From: Clostridia bacterium
GTDB lineage: Bacteria; Bacillota; Clostridia; Oscillospirales; CAG-272
Reading direction: 5' to 3'
DNA: 64,000 bases
Assembly (NCBI GenBank): GCA_017621755.1
Contig: JAGASL010000035.1
Coordinates: forward strand, 1 to 64,000
This document shows, one piece after another, positions 26,585 through 34,936 of this stretch. Numbering within the stretch: position 1 is the first letter of the stretch; each line of letters begins with the position of its first letter. A program made the translations under genes and the position numbers. The notes under the pieces are model-generated. The model did not search any database, was not told where the DNA came from, and saw only the letters and a program-made list of their open reading frames with translations.

Positions 26585-26636
26585 AAAAAGTCTCCGTCAT
26601 ATATTCTACCAGGTAGAATATTTACGGAGGCTTTTT
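26585..26636 (+). terminator. Long hairpin between yajC and the TIGR04086 gene
   Basis: Nested stem with ATATTCTACC / GGTAGAATAT, CTCCGT / ACGGAG and an outer AAAAAG / CTTTTT. It looks like a terminator for yajC, but its right arm contains the GGAGG of the next gene, so it could also control that gene's translation. Confidence 0.65.
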
Positions 26637-26638
26637 CT

Positions 26639-27082
26639 ATGAATACTTCCCTTCCGCTGGGGGCCGGCAAAAAGCAGGCCTCGTTGCTTTCCTGCGTGGC
26701 AGGTGGGCTTTTGCTTTCCCTACTGCTGCTGTTGCTGCTTTCACTTGTCTTTACGCTGTTTGCCTATCAGCAGGCTGACCCCACGGCGTGGGTGCGCCCT
26801 CTCTCCTACGCCTGTGCCCTGCTTGCTTCGCTGCTTGGCGGCTGGTGTGCGGCCGGGCGCCGTGGTCGGCAGGGGCTACTTTGCGGGCTGTTTACCGGCA
26901 TAGGTCTGCTGGCCCTGCTGCTTTGCGGGCACCTGATCACGATCGGCGATGGGGCTTCGCCGCTTGGCCACCTAGCGCTTTCGGCCGTGCTGGTAGTAGC
27001 GGTGGCCATGCTGGGTGGCGTGTTTGGCACCGCTCGCGCACGGGGCGGCGCACGCAAGCATCACAGGCCTACCCGGCACTGA
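26639..27082 (+). CDS. TIGR04086 family membrane protein
   Basis: A 147-residue protein with four hydrophobic segments and a basic tail (RARGGARKHHRPTRH). Small Gly/Ala-rich four-helix proteins beside yajC in Clostridia belong to TIGR04086; function unknown. GGAGG at 26625-26629 sets the ATG at 26639 and rules out longer starts. Its 3' end overlaps the convergent murA gene by 14 bp. Confidence 0.75.
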   Translation: MNTSLPLGAGKKQASLLSCVAGGLLLSLLLLLLLSLVFTLFAYQQADPTAWVRPLSYACALLASLLGGWCAAGRRGRQGLLCGLFTGIGLLALLLCGHLITIGDGASPLGHLALSAVLVVAVAMLGGVFGTARARGGARKHHRPTRH

Positions 27083-28316
27083 TATCGGCACCGATGGCAC
27101 GCAGCTTGCCGATAATATCCTCATACCCACGCTCTATGTAGCTGGTGTCTGACAGGGTGCTTTCCCCCTCCGCCGCACAAGCGGCGATCAGCAGGGCGGC
27201 ACCCGCACGCAGGTCAGGCACGCTGATCTCTGCCCCGTGCAGACATGTACCGCGCACGTAAGCCGTATTCTCTCGCACTGTGATCGCTGCCCCCATTTTT
27301 TGCAGCTCAATCGCGTAGCGAAAGCGCTGTCGCCACACCCGCTCCTCGACCAGCCCCCTTCCCTCTGCCGCGCAAAACAGGGCGGCCATTTGCGGCTGCA
27401 GGTCGGTTGGAAAGCCGGGATAGGGGCCGGTAATGACCGAAGCGCCTCGCAGGCGCTTAGCGGCAAACAGGCTGATGCGCCGCTCCTCGCAATCGATCTC
27501 GGCACCCATCTCGCGCAGCTTGGATATGAGCGGCACAAGGTGGTGTGGATCTGCCCCACACACCGTAACGGCCCCTTGTGTGGCTGCCGCTGCCAGCAGA
27601 TAGGTGCCAGCCTCGATCATATCCGGAATGACGGCATAGCTGCACCCGCGCAGATGCTTGACACCGCGAATGTGAAGCGTGGATGTTCCCGCACCGCGAA
27701 TATCGGCACCGCAGCGGTTCAAAAAGGCAACAAGATCGGCAATATGCGGCTCGCTGGCCGCATTTTTAAGAACGGTTTCCCCCTCGGCACGGGTGGCGGC
27801 CAGAATAGCGTTGACCGTGGCGCCAACCGACACGGTATCAAATTCGATCATCGCCCCCCGCAGCGCTGCGGCCTGCACGGTAATGGCCTCCTCGCTAACC
27901 TCCATGCTACCGCCAAGCGCCAAAAAGGCCTTGAGGTGTTGGTCGATCGGGCGGCCGCCAAAATCGCAGCCGCCAATGCGGCCAACACAGCCACGGCCAA
28001 AGCGGCCAAGGCCGGCACCAAGATAATACGCAGAGGCACGCATGCGGCCGCTGAGCGGGTCGGGCGCGCCGGGCGGTGCGGCGTGCGTAGGGTCAATGCG
28101 ATAGGTAGCACGGTCAATTCTTTCAACCTGCGCGCCCATGCCGGCAAGGATCGAAAGCGCCAGCTCCACGTCCCGAATAGCGGGCAGGTTGCCAATGATA
28201 CAGGGGCTTTCACATAACAGCACAGCGGCAAGGATCGGCAAGGCGGCATTTTTAGAGCCACTAATGCCCACACGGCCATACAGTGGGCCGCTTGGTCGCA
28301 CGATCAGTTTTTCCAT
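27069..28316 (-). CDS. murA: UDP-N-acetylglucosamine 1-carboxyvinyltransferase
   Basis: A 415-residue cytosolic enzyme that transfers enolpyruvate to UDP-GlcNAc, the first committed step of peptidoglycan synthesis. The N-terminus has SGSKNAALPILAA, and the active-site loop is GRIGGCDFGGRPIDQHL, which keeps the cysteine attacked by fosfomycin. The loop differs from the usual RxPGGCxIG, and bacteria of this group often have two MurA copies, so this may be the MurA2/MurZ form. GGAGC before ATG 28316 excludes a longer start. Confidence 0.9.
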   Translation of the reverse strand: MEKLIVRPSGPLYGRVGISGSKNAALPILAAVLLCESPCIIGNLPAIRDVELALSILAGMGAQVERIDRATYRIDPTHAAPPGAPDPLSGRMRASAYYLGAGLGRFGRGCVGRIGGCDFGGRPIDQHLKAFLALGGSMEVSEEAITVQAAALRGAMIEFDTVSVGATVNAILAATRAEGETVLKNAASEPHIADLVAFLNRCGADIRGAGTSTLHIRGVKHLRGCSYAVIPDMIEAGTYLLAAAATQGAVTVCGADPHHLVPLISKLREMGAEIDCEERRISLFAAKRLRGASVITGPYPGFPTDLQPQMAALFCAAEGRGLVEERVWRQRFRYAIELQKMGAAITVRENTAYVRGTCLHGAEISVPDLRAGAALLIAACAAEGESTLSDTSYIERGYEDIIGKLRAIGADISAG

Positions 28317-28328
28317 AAATAGCTCCAC

Positions 28329-28358
28329 GCGGCAGGCGCACCTGCCGCGGTTTTTTTC
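28329..28358 (+). terminator. Terminator-like hairpin upstream of murA
   Basis: Stem CGCGGCAGG / CCTGCCGCG with loop CGCA and a T-run on the plus strand. No plus-strand gene ends here, so it may stop antisense transcription or form a leader hairpin just before the murA ribosome site. Confidence 0.45.
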
Positions 28359-28422
28359 ATTCGTATACCGCATAGCGGCTCATAGGCAGTATACGCCACC
28401 AATGGAAAAACGGTGAAAAAGA

Positions 28423-28453
28423 GAAGCACCAAGCCCTTTCGGCTTGGTGCTTC
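28423..28453 (-). terminator. Terminator of the arginine operon
   Basis: Stem GAAGCACCAAGCC / GGCTTGGTGCTTC with a short loop, then TCTCTTTTT on the minus strand. Confidence 0.88.
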
Positions 28454-28460
28454 TTTCGTT

Positions 28461-29636
28461 TTATTCGCCTGCCAGCTCGCGGCAGACGGTCTTAATGGTA
28501 TCAATGGCCTCGGCCAGTACGTCCTGTGGGATATTCAACGCTGGCAAGAGGCGCACCTTATCCTTAGCGGTGAGGCAAAGCACACCGCGCTCGATGCATG
28601 CACGCACGATATCGGCAGCCGGCGCCTTGGTCTTGATGCCGACCATCAGCCCCATGCCGGTCACGCCCTCAATACCGGGGGCGCCGGAAAGCGCCTTTCG
28701 CACGTAGTCGCTCTTTTCACGCACGGCGGCAAGGAACGCGTCATCCAGCCGCTCGATAATGCTGATAGCACCCGCGCAGGCAACTGGGTTACCACCAAAG
28801 GTGGAGCCATGGTCGCCGAAGGAAAGAACGTTTTCTACCTTTTCGCTCAAGAGCGCGGCACCCAGCGGCAGGCCGCCGCCAATACCCTTGGCGGTGCTGA
28901 CCACATCCGGCGTAATACCCAGCTGCATGTATGCATACAGCGAGCCGGTGCGGCCGTTACCGGTCTGCACCTCGTCTACCATCAGCAGCACGTCATGCTC
29001 GCGACAGAGGCGTGCGGCCTCCTGCGCGTAGGCCGGCTCTAAGGCGATCACACCGCCCTCGCCCTGTACGCATTCGATCAGCAGCGCCGCGGTATCGGGG
29101 GCAGAGACGGCCGCCTTCAGCTCTTCTATATTCCCTGCCTCAATATGCCGGAAGCCGGGGGTCAGCGGCTGAAAGAGCTCGTGATAATGGTCTTGCCCCG
29201 TAGCAGCCAGTGTCGTCAGCGTTCTGCCGTGAAAGCTGTTGCGCAGGGTAACGATGGTGTGCCTGCCCTCGCCCTTCGCAGCGGCGTATTTGCGCGCTAC
29301 CTTGATAGCGCACTCGTTTGCCTCAGCCCCTGAGTTGCAGAAGAATACCTTCTTCATCCCCGTACGGGTGCACAGAAGCTCGGCCAGGCGGGCACACGGC
29401 TGGGTATAATACAGGTTCGACATGTGCTGCACCTTACCAAGCTGCGCAGTCACGGCGGCGACCCATTCATCATCCGCAATGCCAAAGGCGGTTACGCCGA
29501 TGCCCGAGCCCATATCGATATAGCGCTTGCCATTTTCATCATAAACAAGCGAGCCCTTGCCCGAAACGATCTCTACCGGAAAGCGCTTATAGGTTCCGGC
29601 AACGTAGGCTTGATCCTTTTGCTTTACTTCACTCAT
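28461..29636 (-). CDS. argD: Acetylornithine aminotransferase
   Basis: A 391-residue class III PLP aminotransferase that makes N-acetylornithine from the semialdehyde. Motifs are FFCNSGAEANECAIKVAR, LMVDEVQTGNGRTG and the PLP lysine in STAKGIGGGLPLGA. Homologues can also serve succinyl-diaminopimelate in lysine synthesis. Last gene of argHCJBD; its start overlaps argB by eight bases. Confidence 0.96.
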   Translation of the reverse strand: MSEVKQKDQAYVAGTYKRFPVEIVSGKGSLVYDENGKRYIDMGSGIGVTAFGIADDEWVAAVTAQLGKVQHMSNLYYTQPCARLAELLCTRTGMKKVFFCNSGAEANECAIKVARKYAAAKGEGRHTIVTLRNSFHGRTLTTLAATGQDHYHELFQPLTPGFRHIEAGNIEELKAAVSAPDTAALLIECVQGEGGVIALEPAYAQEAARLCREHDVLLMVDEVQTGNGRTGSLYAYMQLGITPDVVSTAKGIGGGLPLGAALLSEKVENVLSFGDHGSTFGGNPVACAGAISIIERLDDAFLAAVREKSDYVRKALSGAPGIEGVTGMGLMVGIKTKAPAADIVRACIERGVLCLTAKDKVRLLPALNIPQDVLAEAIDTIKTVCRELAGE

Positions 29637-30501
29637 CTCTTGCCCCCATAACCATGGTACCGGCGCCCTCGTCGGTCAAGATCTCCATCAGGATGGAGTG
29701 CGGAATACGGCCGTCCATGATGATCACGTTTTTCACACCGCTTTTGATGGCCTCGATGCAGCAATCCACCTTGGGGATCATGCCGCCCGAGATCACGCCC
29801 TGGTCATACAGTGCCTTGGCCTCATCAATAGTGATATCGGGAATGAGGGTGGTGGGGTCGTTTTTATCACGCAGGATGCCGGCAATATCGGTCATCATGA
29901 TTAGTCTCTCTGCCCCCAGCGCACCGGCAATATAGGCGGCAGCGGTATCACCGTTGATATTATAGGCGTTCCCCTCTACATCACAGCCGATGGTAGAGAT
30001 GACCGGAATATAGCCCTTTTCTAAAAGATCCTCGACCGGCTGGATATTGATATTGGTGATCTTGCCAACGAAGCCAAGGCGGGGGTCCTTGCAGGTAGCC
30101 TCGATGAGGCGACCGTCCATGCCTGAAATGCCCATGGCCTTACCGCCCTTGGTCTCTAACAGGTTGACAAGGGTCTTATTGACCTTGCCGGCCAACACCA
30201 TCTGCACAATATCTACCGTTTCACGGTCGGTCACGCGCAGACCGTCAACAAACTCGGGCTTTTTGCCCAGGCGGTCCATCAGATCGTTGATCTCCGGCCC
30301 ACCGCCATGCACCAGCACAACCTTCACACCGATCAGGTGCAAAAGCACGATATCCTCCATGACCTGCTGCTTGAGCTGCTCGTTGATCATGGCGTTGCCG
30401 CCGTATTTGACCACAACGACCTGGCCGTTATAGCGGCGAATGTATGGCAGCGCCTGGGTCAGCACCTCGGCACGCTGCGCGTTTGAAAAATGCAAATCCA
30501 T
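29629..30501 (-). CDS. argB: Acetylglutamate kinase
   Basis: A 290-residue amino-acid kinase that phosphorylates N-acetylglutamate. VVVKYGGNAM (ATP site), VLVHGGGPEIN (substrate loop), and GDTAAAYIAGALGAERLIMMTDIAGI are typical. An arginine-sensing N-terminal helix is present (LHFSNAQRAEVLTQALPYI), as in feedback-inhibited hexameric enzymes, so end-product control is likely. Overlaps argD. Confidence 0.96.
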   Translation of the reverse strand: MDLHFSNAQRAEVLTQALPYIRRYNGQVVVVKYGGNAMINEQLKQQVMEDIVLLHLIGVKVVLVHGGGPEINDLMDRLGKKPEFVDGLRVTDRETVDIVQMVLAGKVNKTLVNLLETKGGKAMGISGMDGRLIEATCKDPRLGFVGKITNINIQPVEDLLEKGYIPVISTIGCDVEGNAYNINGDTAAAYIAGALGAERLIMMTDIAGILRDKNDPTTLIPDITIDEAKALYDQGVISGGMIPKVDCCIEAIKSGVKNVIIMDGRIPHSILMEILTDEGAGTMVMGARDE

Positions 30502-30513
30502 AGCTCTTCTCCC

Positions 30514-31731
30514 TTAGGTGCGGTAATCACCGTTGATCTTTACGTAATCATAAGTCAGATCGCAGCCCCAAGCAGTGGCATTGCCCTCGCCATTACCAAC
30601 CGAGATCAGGATCTCAATCTCCTTCTCCAAGAGGATCTCCTTGGCCTTTTCTTCAGAGAAATCAATGCCGGCACCGCTCTCACATACGGCGATCTCACCC
30701 TTTTGGCTGCGGAAGGAAACGTCTACCTTCGTCACGTCTACGTCCGCACCGCTGTAGCCGATGGCGCAAAGCACGCGGCCCCAGTTGGCATCGGCACCGA
30801 ACATAGCGGCCTTAAGAAGGCTGGAGCAGATGACGCTCTTGGCTACCGTTTTTGCGGTGGGGATATCCTTGGCACCGCTCACGCGGCACTCCAGCAGCTT
30901 GGTGGCACCCTCACCATCCCCCGCGATCATACGGCAGAGGTACATATTCACGGTGTTGAGCGCACGCATAAAGGCGGCAAAGTCCTCACCCTCGTCAGTA
31001 ATGGTGGCGTTGCCTGCCATGCCGTTTGCCAGCACGGTGACCATATCGTTGGTCGAGGTATCGCCATCTACGCTGACCATGTTAAAGGTATCGGCAATAT
31101 CGGCCGAGAGCGCCCTTTGCAGCATGGTGGGCGCAATGGCTACGTCGGTGGTGATAAAGACCAGCATGGTGGCCATGTTGGGGTGGATCATGCCGCTGCC
31201 CTTGGCAATACCGCCCATGCGGCAGGTCTTGCCGCCCACGGTAAATTCTATGGCGATCTCCTTTTTCACGGTATCGGTGGTCATGATGCCCTCTGCGGCG
31301 GCATCACTGCCCTCTTTAGAAAGAGAGGCGACCAGCGCCGGCATGCCGGCCTTGATGGGGTCAAGCGAGAGCGGCTGGCCGATCACACCGGTAGAGGCAA
31401 CAACCACGTCGCTCGCCTTGATGCCAAGCGAGGCAGCAACCAAGTCACTCATCCCCTCGGCGATCTCGATGCCGTTCGCATTACAGGTATTGGCATTGCC
31501 GCTGTTGCAAACAACGGCCTGTGCCACGCCGTCAGCAATGTGGTTTTTGGTAACGGTCAGGGGTGCGCCCTTGACCAGGTTGGTGGTATAGACGGCAGCA
31601 GCCGAGGCAGGCACCTCGCTATAGATCAGCGCGATATCCTTTTTGGTGCGATTGTGGCGAACGCCGCAATGCACACCGCCCGCGGTAAAGCCCTGTGCGG
31701 CGCAAACGCCGCCTTCGATCTGTTTCATCAT
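30514..31731 (-). CDS. argJ: Bifunctional ornithine acetyltransferase / N-acetylglutamate synthase
   Basis: A 405-residue enzyme that recycles the acetyl group from acetylornithine to glutamate. The self-cleavage site is KGSGMIHPNMATMLVFITTD with the catalytic threonine of the new N-terminus (ATML). It replaces ArgA and ArgE in this cyclic pathway, and no argA or argE is seen in the cluster. Tandem ATGs at the start; 12-bp gap to argB. Confidence 0.96.
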   Translation of the reverse strand: MMKQIEGGVCAAQGFTAGGVHCGVRHNRTKKDIALIYSEVPASAAAVYTTNLVKGAPLTVTKNHIADGVAQAVVCNSGNANTCNANGIEIAEGMSDLVAASLGIKASDVVVASTGVIGQPLSLDPIKAGMPALVASLSKEGSDAAAEGIMTTDTVKKEIAIEFTVGGKTCRMGGIAKGSGMIHPNMATMLVFITTDVAIAPTMLQRALSADIADTFNMVSVDGDTSTNDMVTVLANGMAGNATITDEGEDFAAFMRALNTVNMYLCRMIAGDGEGATKLLECRVSGAKDIPTAKTVAKSVICSSLLKAAMFGADANWGRVLCAIGYSGADVDVTKVDVSFRSQKGEIAVCESGAGIDFSEEKAKEILLEKEIEILISVGNGEGNATAWGCDLTYDYVKINGDYRT

Positions 31732-31744
31732 GCTATTCCCTTTC

Positions 31745-32671
31745 TCATACGGTCAGCCCGGCTGCTTCATCTACACCGAGCAGGATGTTCATATTCTGAA
31801 TGGCGGCACCCGAGGCGCCCTTGCCAAGGTTATCAAAGCGGGAGATGAGCAGGATTCGCTCATCATTGCCGGTTACGGTGATCTGCATATCGTCACGCCC
31901 AGAGAAGGCCGAGGCGGAAAGGAAGCCGCCCTCATCAGCTGCCTCGCACACACGAACCAGGCCAGTGGTATAGTAAGCGCGGTAGGCCGCCAGCAGGTCG
32001 GCTACGTTGCCCTTTACCTGCGAGGCATGCAGGGGCACGGTGACCTCCATGCCGCTGTAATAGGGCGCCACGATCGGGCAGAAGACCGGTGCCTGCGACA
32101 GACCGCACACGGCTGCCATCTCGGGCAGGTGCTTATGCTTTTGGCCAAGGCCATACTGGCGCGGGCCTGCAAAGAGCGGGTCACGCCCCTCGGCCTCGTA
32201 GGCCGCGATCATCTGCTTGCCACCGCCCGAATAGCCGGTAAGCGAATGGGCGGAAAGCAGCGCATCGGGCGAAAGCAGCCCGGCACGCACAAGCGGCTCT
32301 ACAAGTGCCACAAAGCCGCTGGCGTGGCAGCCGGGGTTGGCGATGCGGCGCGAGGCGGCGATTTTTTCACGCCGACCGGCAAGCTCCGGAAAGCCGTATT
32401 CCCAGCCGGGGGCGGTACGGTGCGCCGTAGAGGTATCAATGATGGCGGTATGCGGGTTGGTCACCATGGCAACGGCCTCGATCGCGGCCGCATCCGGCAG
32501 GCAAAGGAAGGCGATATCCGCCGTGTTGAGCGCCTCCGCCCGGGCAGCGGGATCCTTCCGCTTCTCCTCTGGCAGGATAAGGAGCGCGATGTCGGTGCGG
32601 TCTGCAAGCCGCTCGTGGATGCGCAGTCCGGTGGTGCCGGCGGCACCGTCGATAAATACTGTTTTTTTCAT
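31745..32671 (-). CDS. argC: N-acetyl-gamma-glutamyl-phosphate reductase, short type
   Basis: A 308-residue NADPH-dependent reductase. VFIDGAAGTTGLRIHERL is the nucleotide-binding loop and NPGCHASGFVALVEPL holds the catalytic cysteine. At about 310 residues it belongs to the shorter class (AGPR type 2) rather than the 340-residue common form. Its start shares one base with the argH stop. Confidence 0.95.
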   Translation of the reverse strand: MKKTVFIDGAAGTTGLRIHERLADRTDIALLILPEEKRKDPAARAEALNTADIAFLCLPDAAAIEAVAMVTNPHTAIIDTSTAHRTAPGWEYGFPELAGRREKIAASRRIANPGCHASGFVALVEPLVRAGLLSPDALLSAHSLTGYSGGGKQMIAAYEAEGRDPLFAGPRQYGLGQKHKHLPEMAAVCGLSQAPVFCPIVAPYYSGMEVTVPLHASQVKGNVADLLAAYRAYYTTGLVRVCEAADEGGFLSASAFSGRDDMQITVTGNDERILLISRFDNLGKGASGAAIQNMNILLGVDEAAGLTV

Positions 32672-34044
32672 CAGCCAAGCTGCTCCTTTACGTAGGCGAT
32701 CTGCGCATCCACCGAGGAAATCGAGGTGCCGCCCTCGCTGATGCGCTTTTCTACACAGGTAGTCAGGTCGATCTCGTGATAAAGATCAGCGTCAAACAGG
32801 TCGCTATAGGATTTATAGGTTTCAAGCGGCAGGGTCTCAAGCACCTTGCCCTCTCGCAGGCAGAGTGCAACCAGCTCGCCCGAGATCTTGTAGGCGGTGC
32901 GGAAGGGCATGCCCCGCTTGACCAGGTAATCGGCCAGGTCTGTGGCATTGATAAAGCCACCCTGTGCTGCCTGCTTCATCCGGTCAGCCTGCACGGCCAT
33001 GCCGGCCACCATCGGCGTCATGACAGAGAGGCACATCTTGGCGGTATCTACCGCGTCAAACACGGCCTCCTTATCCTCCTGCATATCCTTGTTATAGGCA
33101 AGCGGCAGACCCTTGAGGGTGGTAAGCAGCGCTACCAGGTCGCCGTATACGCGGCCGGTCTTGCCGCGAATGAGCTCGGCCATATCCGGGTTCTTCTTCT
33201 GCGGCATGATCGAGGAGCCGGTGGTATAGGCCTCGGGCAGCTCGATAAACTTAAATTCCCAGCTCGACCACAGGATCAGCTCCTCAGAGAAGCGGGAAAG
33301 ATGCATCATCAAAATGGAAAGATCGCTCATCAGCTCCAGGCAGAAATCACGGTCCGAAACGCCATCCAGGCTGTTACGGCAGATATCGGCAAAGCCAAGA
33401 TCGGCGGCCTCGCCGCGGCGGTCGGTCTCGTAGGTGGTGCCGGCCAGGGCACAGCAGCCGATGGGCGAGCAATTCATACGCGCGCGGCAATCCGAAAGGC
33501 GCGCCATATCGCGCAGAAGCATCATGGCATAGGCCATGAGGTGGTGGCCAAAGGTGACCGGCTGGGCGCGCTGCAGATGCGTGTAGCCCGGCATGATGGT
33601 GGCCTTATGCTCGCCGGCGCGGTCACACAGCGCCTCTACCAAGGCGCGCAAGGTAGGCAGCAGCTCGTCGATTTCGTCACGCAGGTACATGCGCACGTCT
33701 AACGCCACCTGGTCGTTGCGGCTGCGGGCGGTGTGCAGGCGCTTGCCGGTATCGCCAATGCGCTTGGTCAGCTCCTGCTCCACAAACATATGAATATCCT
33801 CGCACGTCATATCAAAGGCAAGGGCGCCGCTTTCCAAATCGGCTAAGATGCCCTGCAGGCCGGCGATCAGCGCCTCGCCCTCCCCTACGCCGATAATGCC
33901 CTGGCGGCTGAGCATGGCCGCATGCGCGATGCTGCCCAGAATATCCTGCCGGTACATACGGCTATCAAACCGGATAGAGGAATTAAAATCATCGGCGATA
34001 CGGTCGGTCTCCCCACTCGTTCTGCCTGCCCACATTTTTGCCAT
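32671..34044 (-). CDS. argH: Argininosuccinate lyase
   Basis: A 457-residue tetrameric lyase that releases arginine and fumarate. Motifs are MWAGRTSGETD, TARSRNDQVALD, the catalytic loop GSSIMPQKKNPDMAELIRGK and TPMVAGM. First gene of the operon, behind a consensus promoter and an ArgR-like operator. argF, argG and carbamoyl-phosphate synthase are not in the window. Confidence 0.96.
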   Translation of the reverse strand: MAKMWAGRTSGETDRIADDFNSSIRFDSRMYRQDILGSIAHAAMLSRQGIIGVGEGEALIAGLQGILADLESGALAFDMTCEDIHMFVEQELTKRIGDTGKRLHTARSRNDQVALDVRMYLRDEIDELLPTLRALVEALCDRAGEHKATIMPGYTHLQRAQPVTFGHHLMAYAMMLLRDMARLSDCRARMNCSPIGCCALAGTTYETDRRGEAADLGFADICRNSLDGVSDRDFCLELMSDLSILMMHLSRFSEELILWSSWEFKFIELPEAYTTGSSIMPQKKNPDMAELIRGKTGRVYGDLVALLTTLKGLPLAYNKDMQEDKEAVFDAVDTAKMCLSVMTPMVAGMAVQADRMKQAAQGGFINATDLADYLVKRGMPFRTAYKISGELVALCLREGKVLETLPLETYKSYSDLFDADLYHEIDLTTCVEKRISEGGTSISSVDAQIAYVKEQLG

Positions 34045-34072
34045 GCTGCTCTCCTTTTGGACGGCCTGTCCA

Positions 34073-34101
34073 GTTATTCATCGAAATTGAATAATTATTC
34101 G
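34073..34101. promoter_or_regulatory. Putative ArgR operator (ARG boxes)
   Basis: TTGAATAATTATTCG (34087-34101) is nearly the full ARG-box palindrome TGAATAATTATTCA. A half-site TTATTCAT sits 10 bp away (34073-34080). Both lie 20-50 bp downstream of the -10 and 30 bp before argH, where bound ArgR would block elongation. Confidence 0.7.
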
Positions 34102-34124
34102 CTATATTCAAGACATATGCATAT

Positions 34125-34152
34125 ATTATACCACTTTTTCATGATTTGTCAA
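34125..34152 (-). promoter_or_regulatory. Promoter of argHCJBD
   Basis: Perfect TTGACA (34147-34152) and TATAAT (34125-34130), 16-bp spacer. Confidence 0.85.
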
Positions 34153-34200
34153 GAGGGTTTTCTGCATATTCTTTCACGCAACACGGTAAAAAACAGCATG

Positions 34201-34246
34201 CGGGCGGTGGTTTTTCCAAAAGGAAGCGCCACCGCCCGTATTTTTT
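34201..34246. terminator. Terminator of the histidine operon
   Basis: Stem CGGGCGGTGG (34201-34210) / CCACCGCCCG (34229-34238) with an inner TTCC/GGAA pairing. T-runs lie on both sides, so it may act in both directions. Confidence 0.8.
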
Positions 34247-34282
34247 GTTACATATGACGAAGCAAGTGCATAAACATGCAAA

Positions 34283-34933
34283 TTATTTCGTCATTTTTTC
34301 CTGCTTGACCTTGTGGTCGATGACGTGGCGCGAGGCCAGCTCGCGATGGATATCCTCTAAGGAGATACCCATTTCCACCATCAGCACCATGACGTGATAG
34401 GCCAGGTCTGCAATCTCATACACCGTTTCCTTTTTATCGTCGGCCTTGCCGGCAATAATGACCTCGGTACATTCCTCGCCCACCTTTTTTAGGATCTTAT
34501 CAATCCCCTTATCAAAGAGATAGGTGGTATAGGAGCCCTCCTTACGCTCGGTCTTGCGGCCGCGGATCAGCTCCAAAAGCCCCTCGTAGGAAAACTCGTG
34601 CAGCTCTTCACTCTCCCATACCGGCTTGGTAAAGCAGCTATCCGTGCCGGTGTGGCAGGCGGGGCCGTCCTTTTCTACCACCACCACCAGCGCATCGTTA
34701 TCACAATCGGCGGTGATAGACACGATATGCTGGTAATTACCGCTGGTCTCTCCCTTAAGCCACAGCTCCTGCCGCGAGCGGCTATAGAAGCAGGTAAGCC
34801 CCTTTTCCATCGAGATCTGCAGGCTCTCCTTGCTCATGTAGGCCAGGGTAAGCACCTTTTTGGTGATAGCGTCTACCACGATCGCGGGGATCAACCCCTT
34901 TTCATCAAATTTCAGTTCATCAATATTCAGCAT
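34283..34933 (-). CDS. hisIE: Bifunctional phosphoribosyl-AMP cyclohydrolase / phosphoribosyl-ATP diphosphatase
   Basis: A 216-residue fusion. The HisI part (about 1-110) contains TCFYSRSRQELWLKGETSGN and the metal-binding DCDNDALVVVVE and HTG.DSCF motifs. The HisE part (about 120-216) contains SYTTYLFDKGIDKILKKVGEE and AYHVMVLMVEMGIS. It catalyses steps two and three of histidine synthesis. Last gene of the operon. Confidence 0.95.
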   Translation of the reverse strand: MLNIDELKFDEKGLIPAIVVDAITKKVLTLAYMSKESLQISMEKGLTCFYSRSRQELWLKGETSGNYQHIVSITADCDNDALVVVVEKDGPACHTGTDSCFTKPVWESEELHEFSYEGLLELIRGRKTERKEGSYTTYLFDKGIDKILKKVGEECTEVIIAGKADDKKETVYEIADLAYHVMVLMVEMGISLEDIHRELASRHVIDHKVKQEKMTK

Positions 34934-34936
34934 TTT

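Noticed and set aside
30490..32695. Two long plus-strand frames (452 and 350 codons)
   Set aside because: Mirror images of argJ and argC in other frames; His/Gly-rich low-complexity translations typical of antisense frames.
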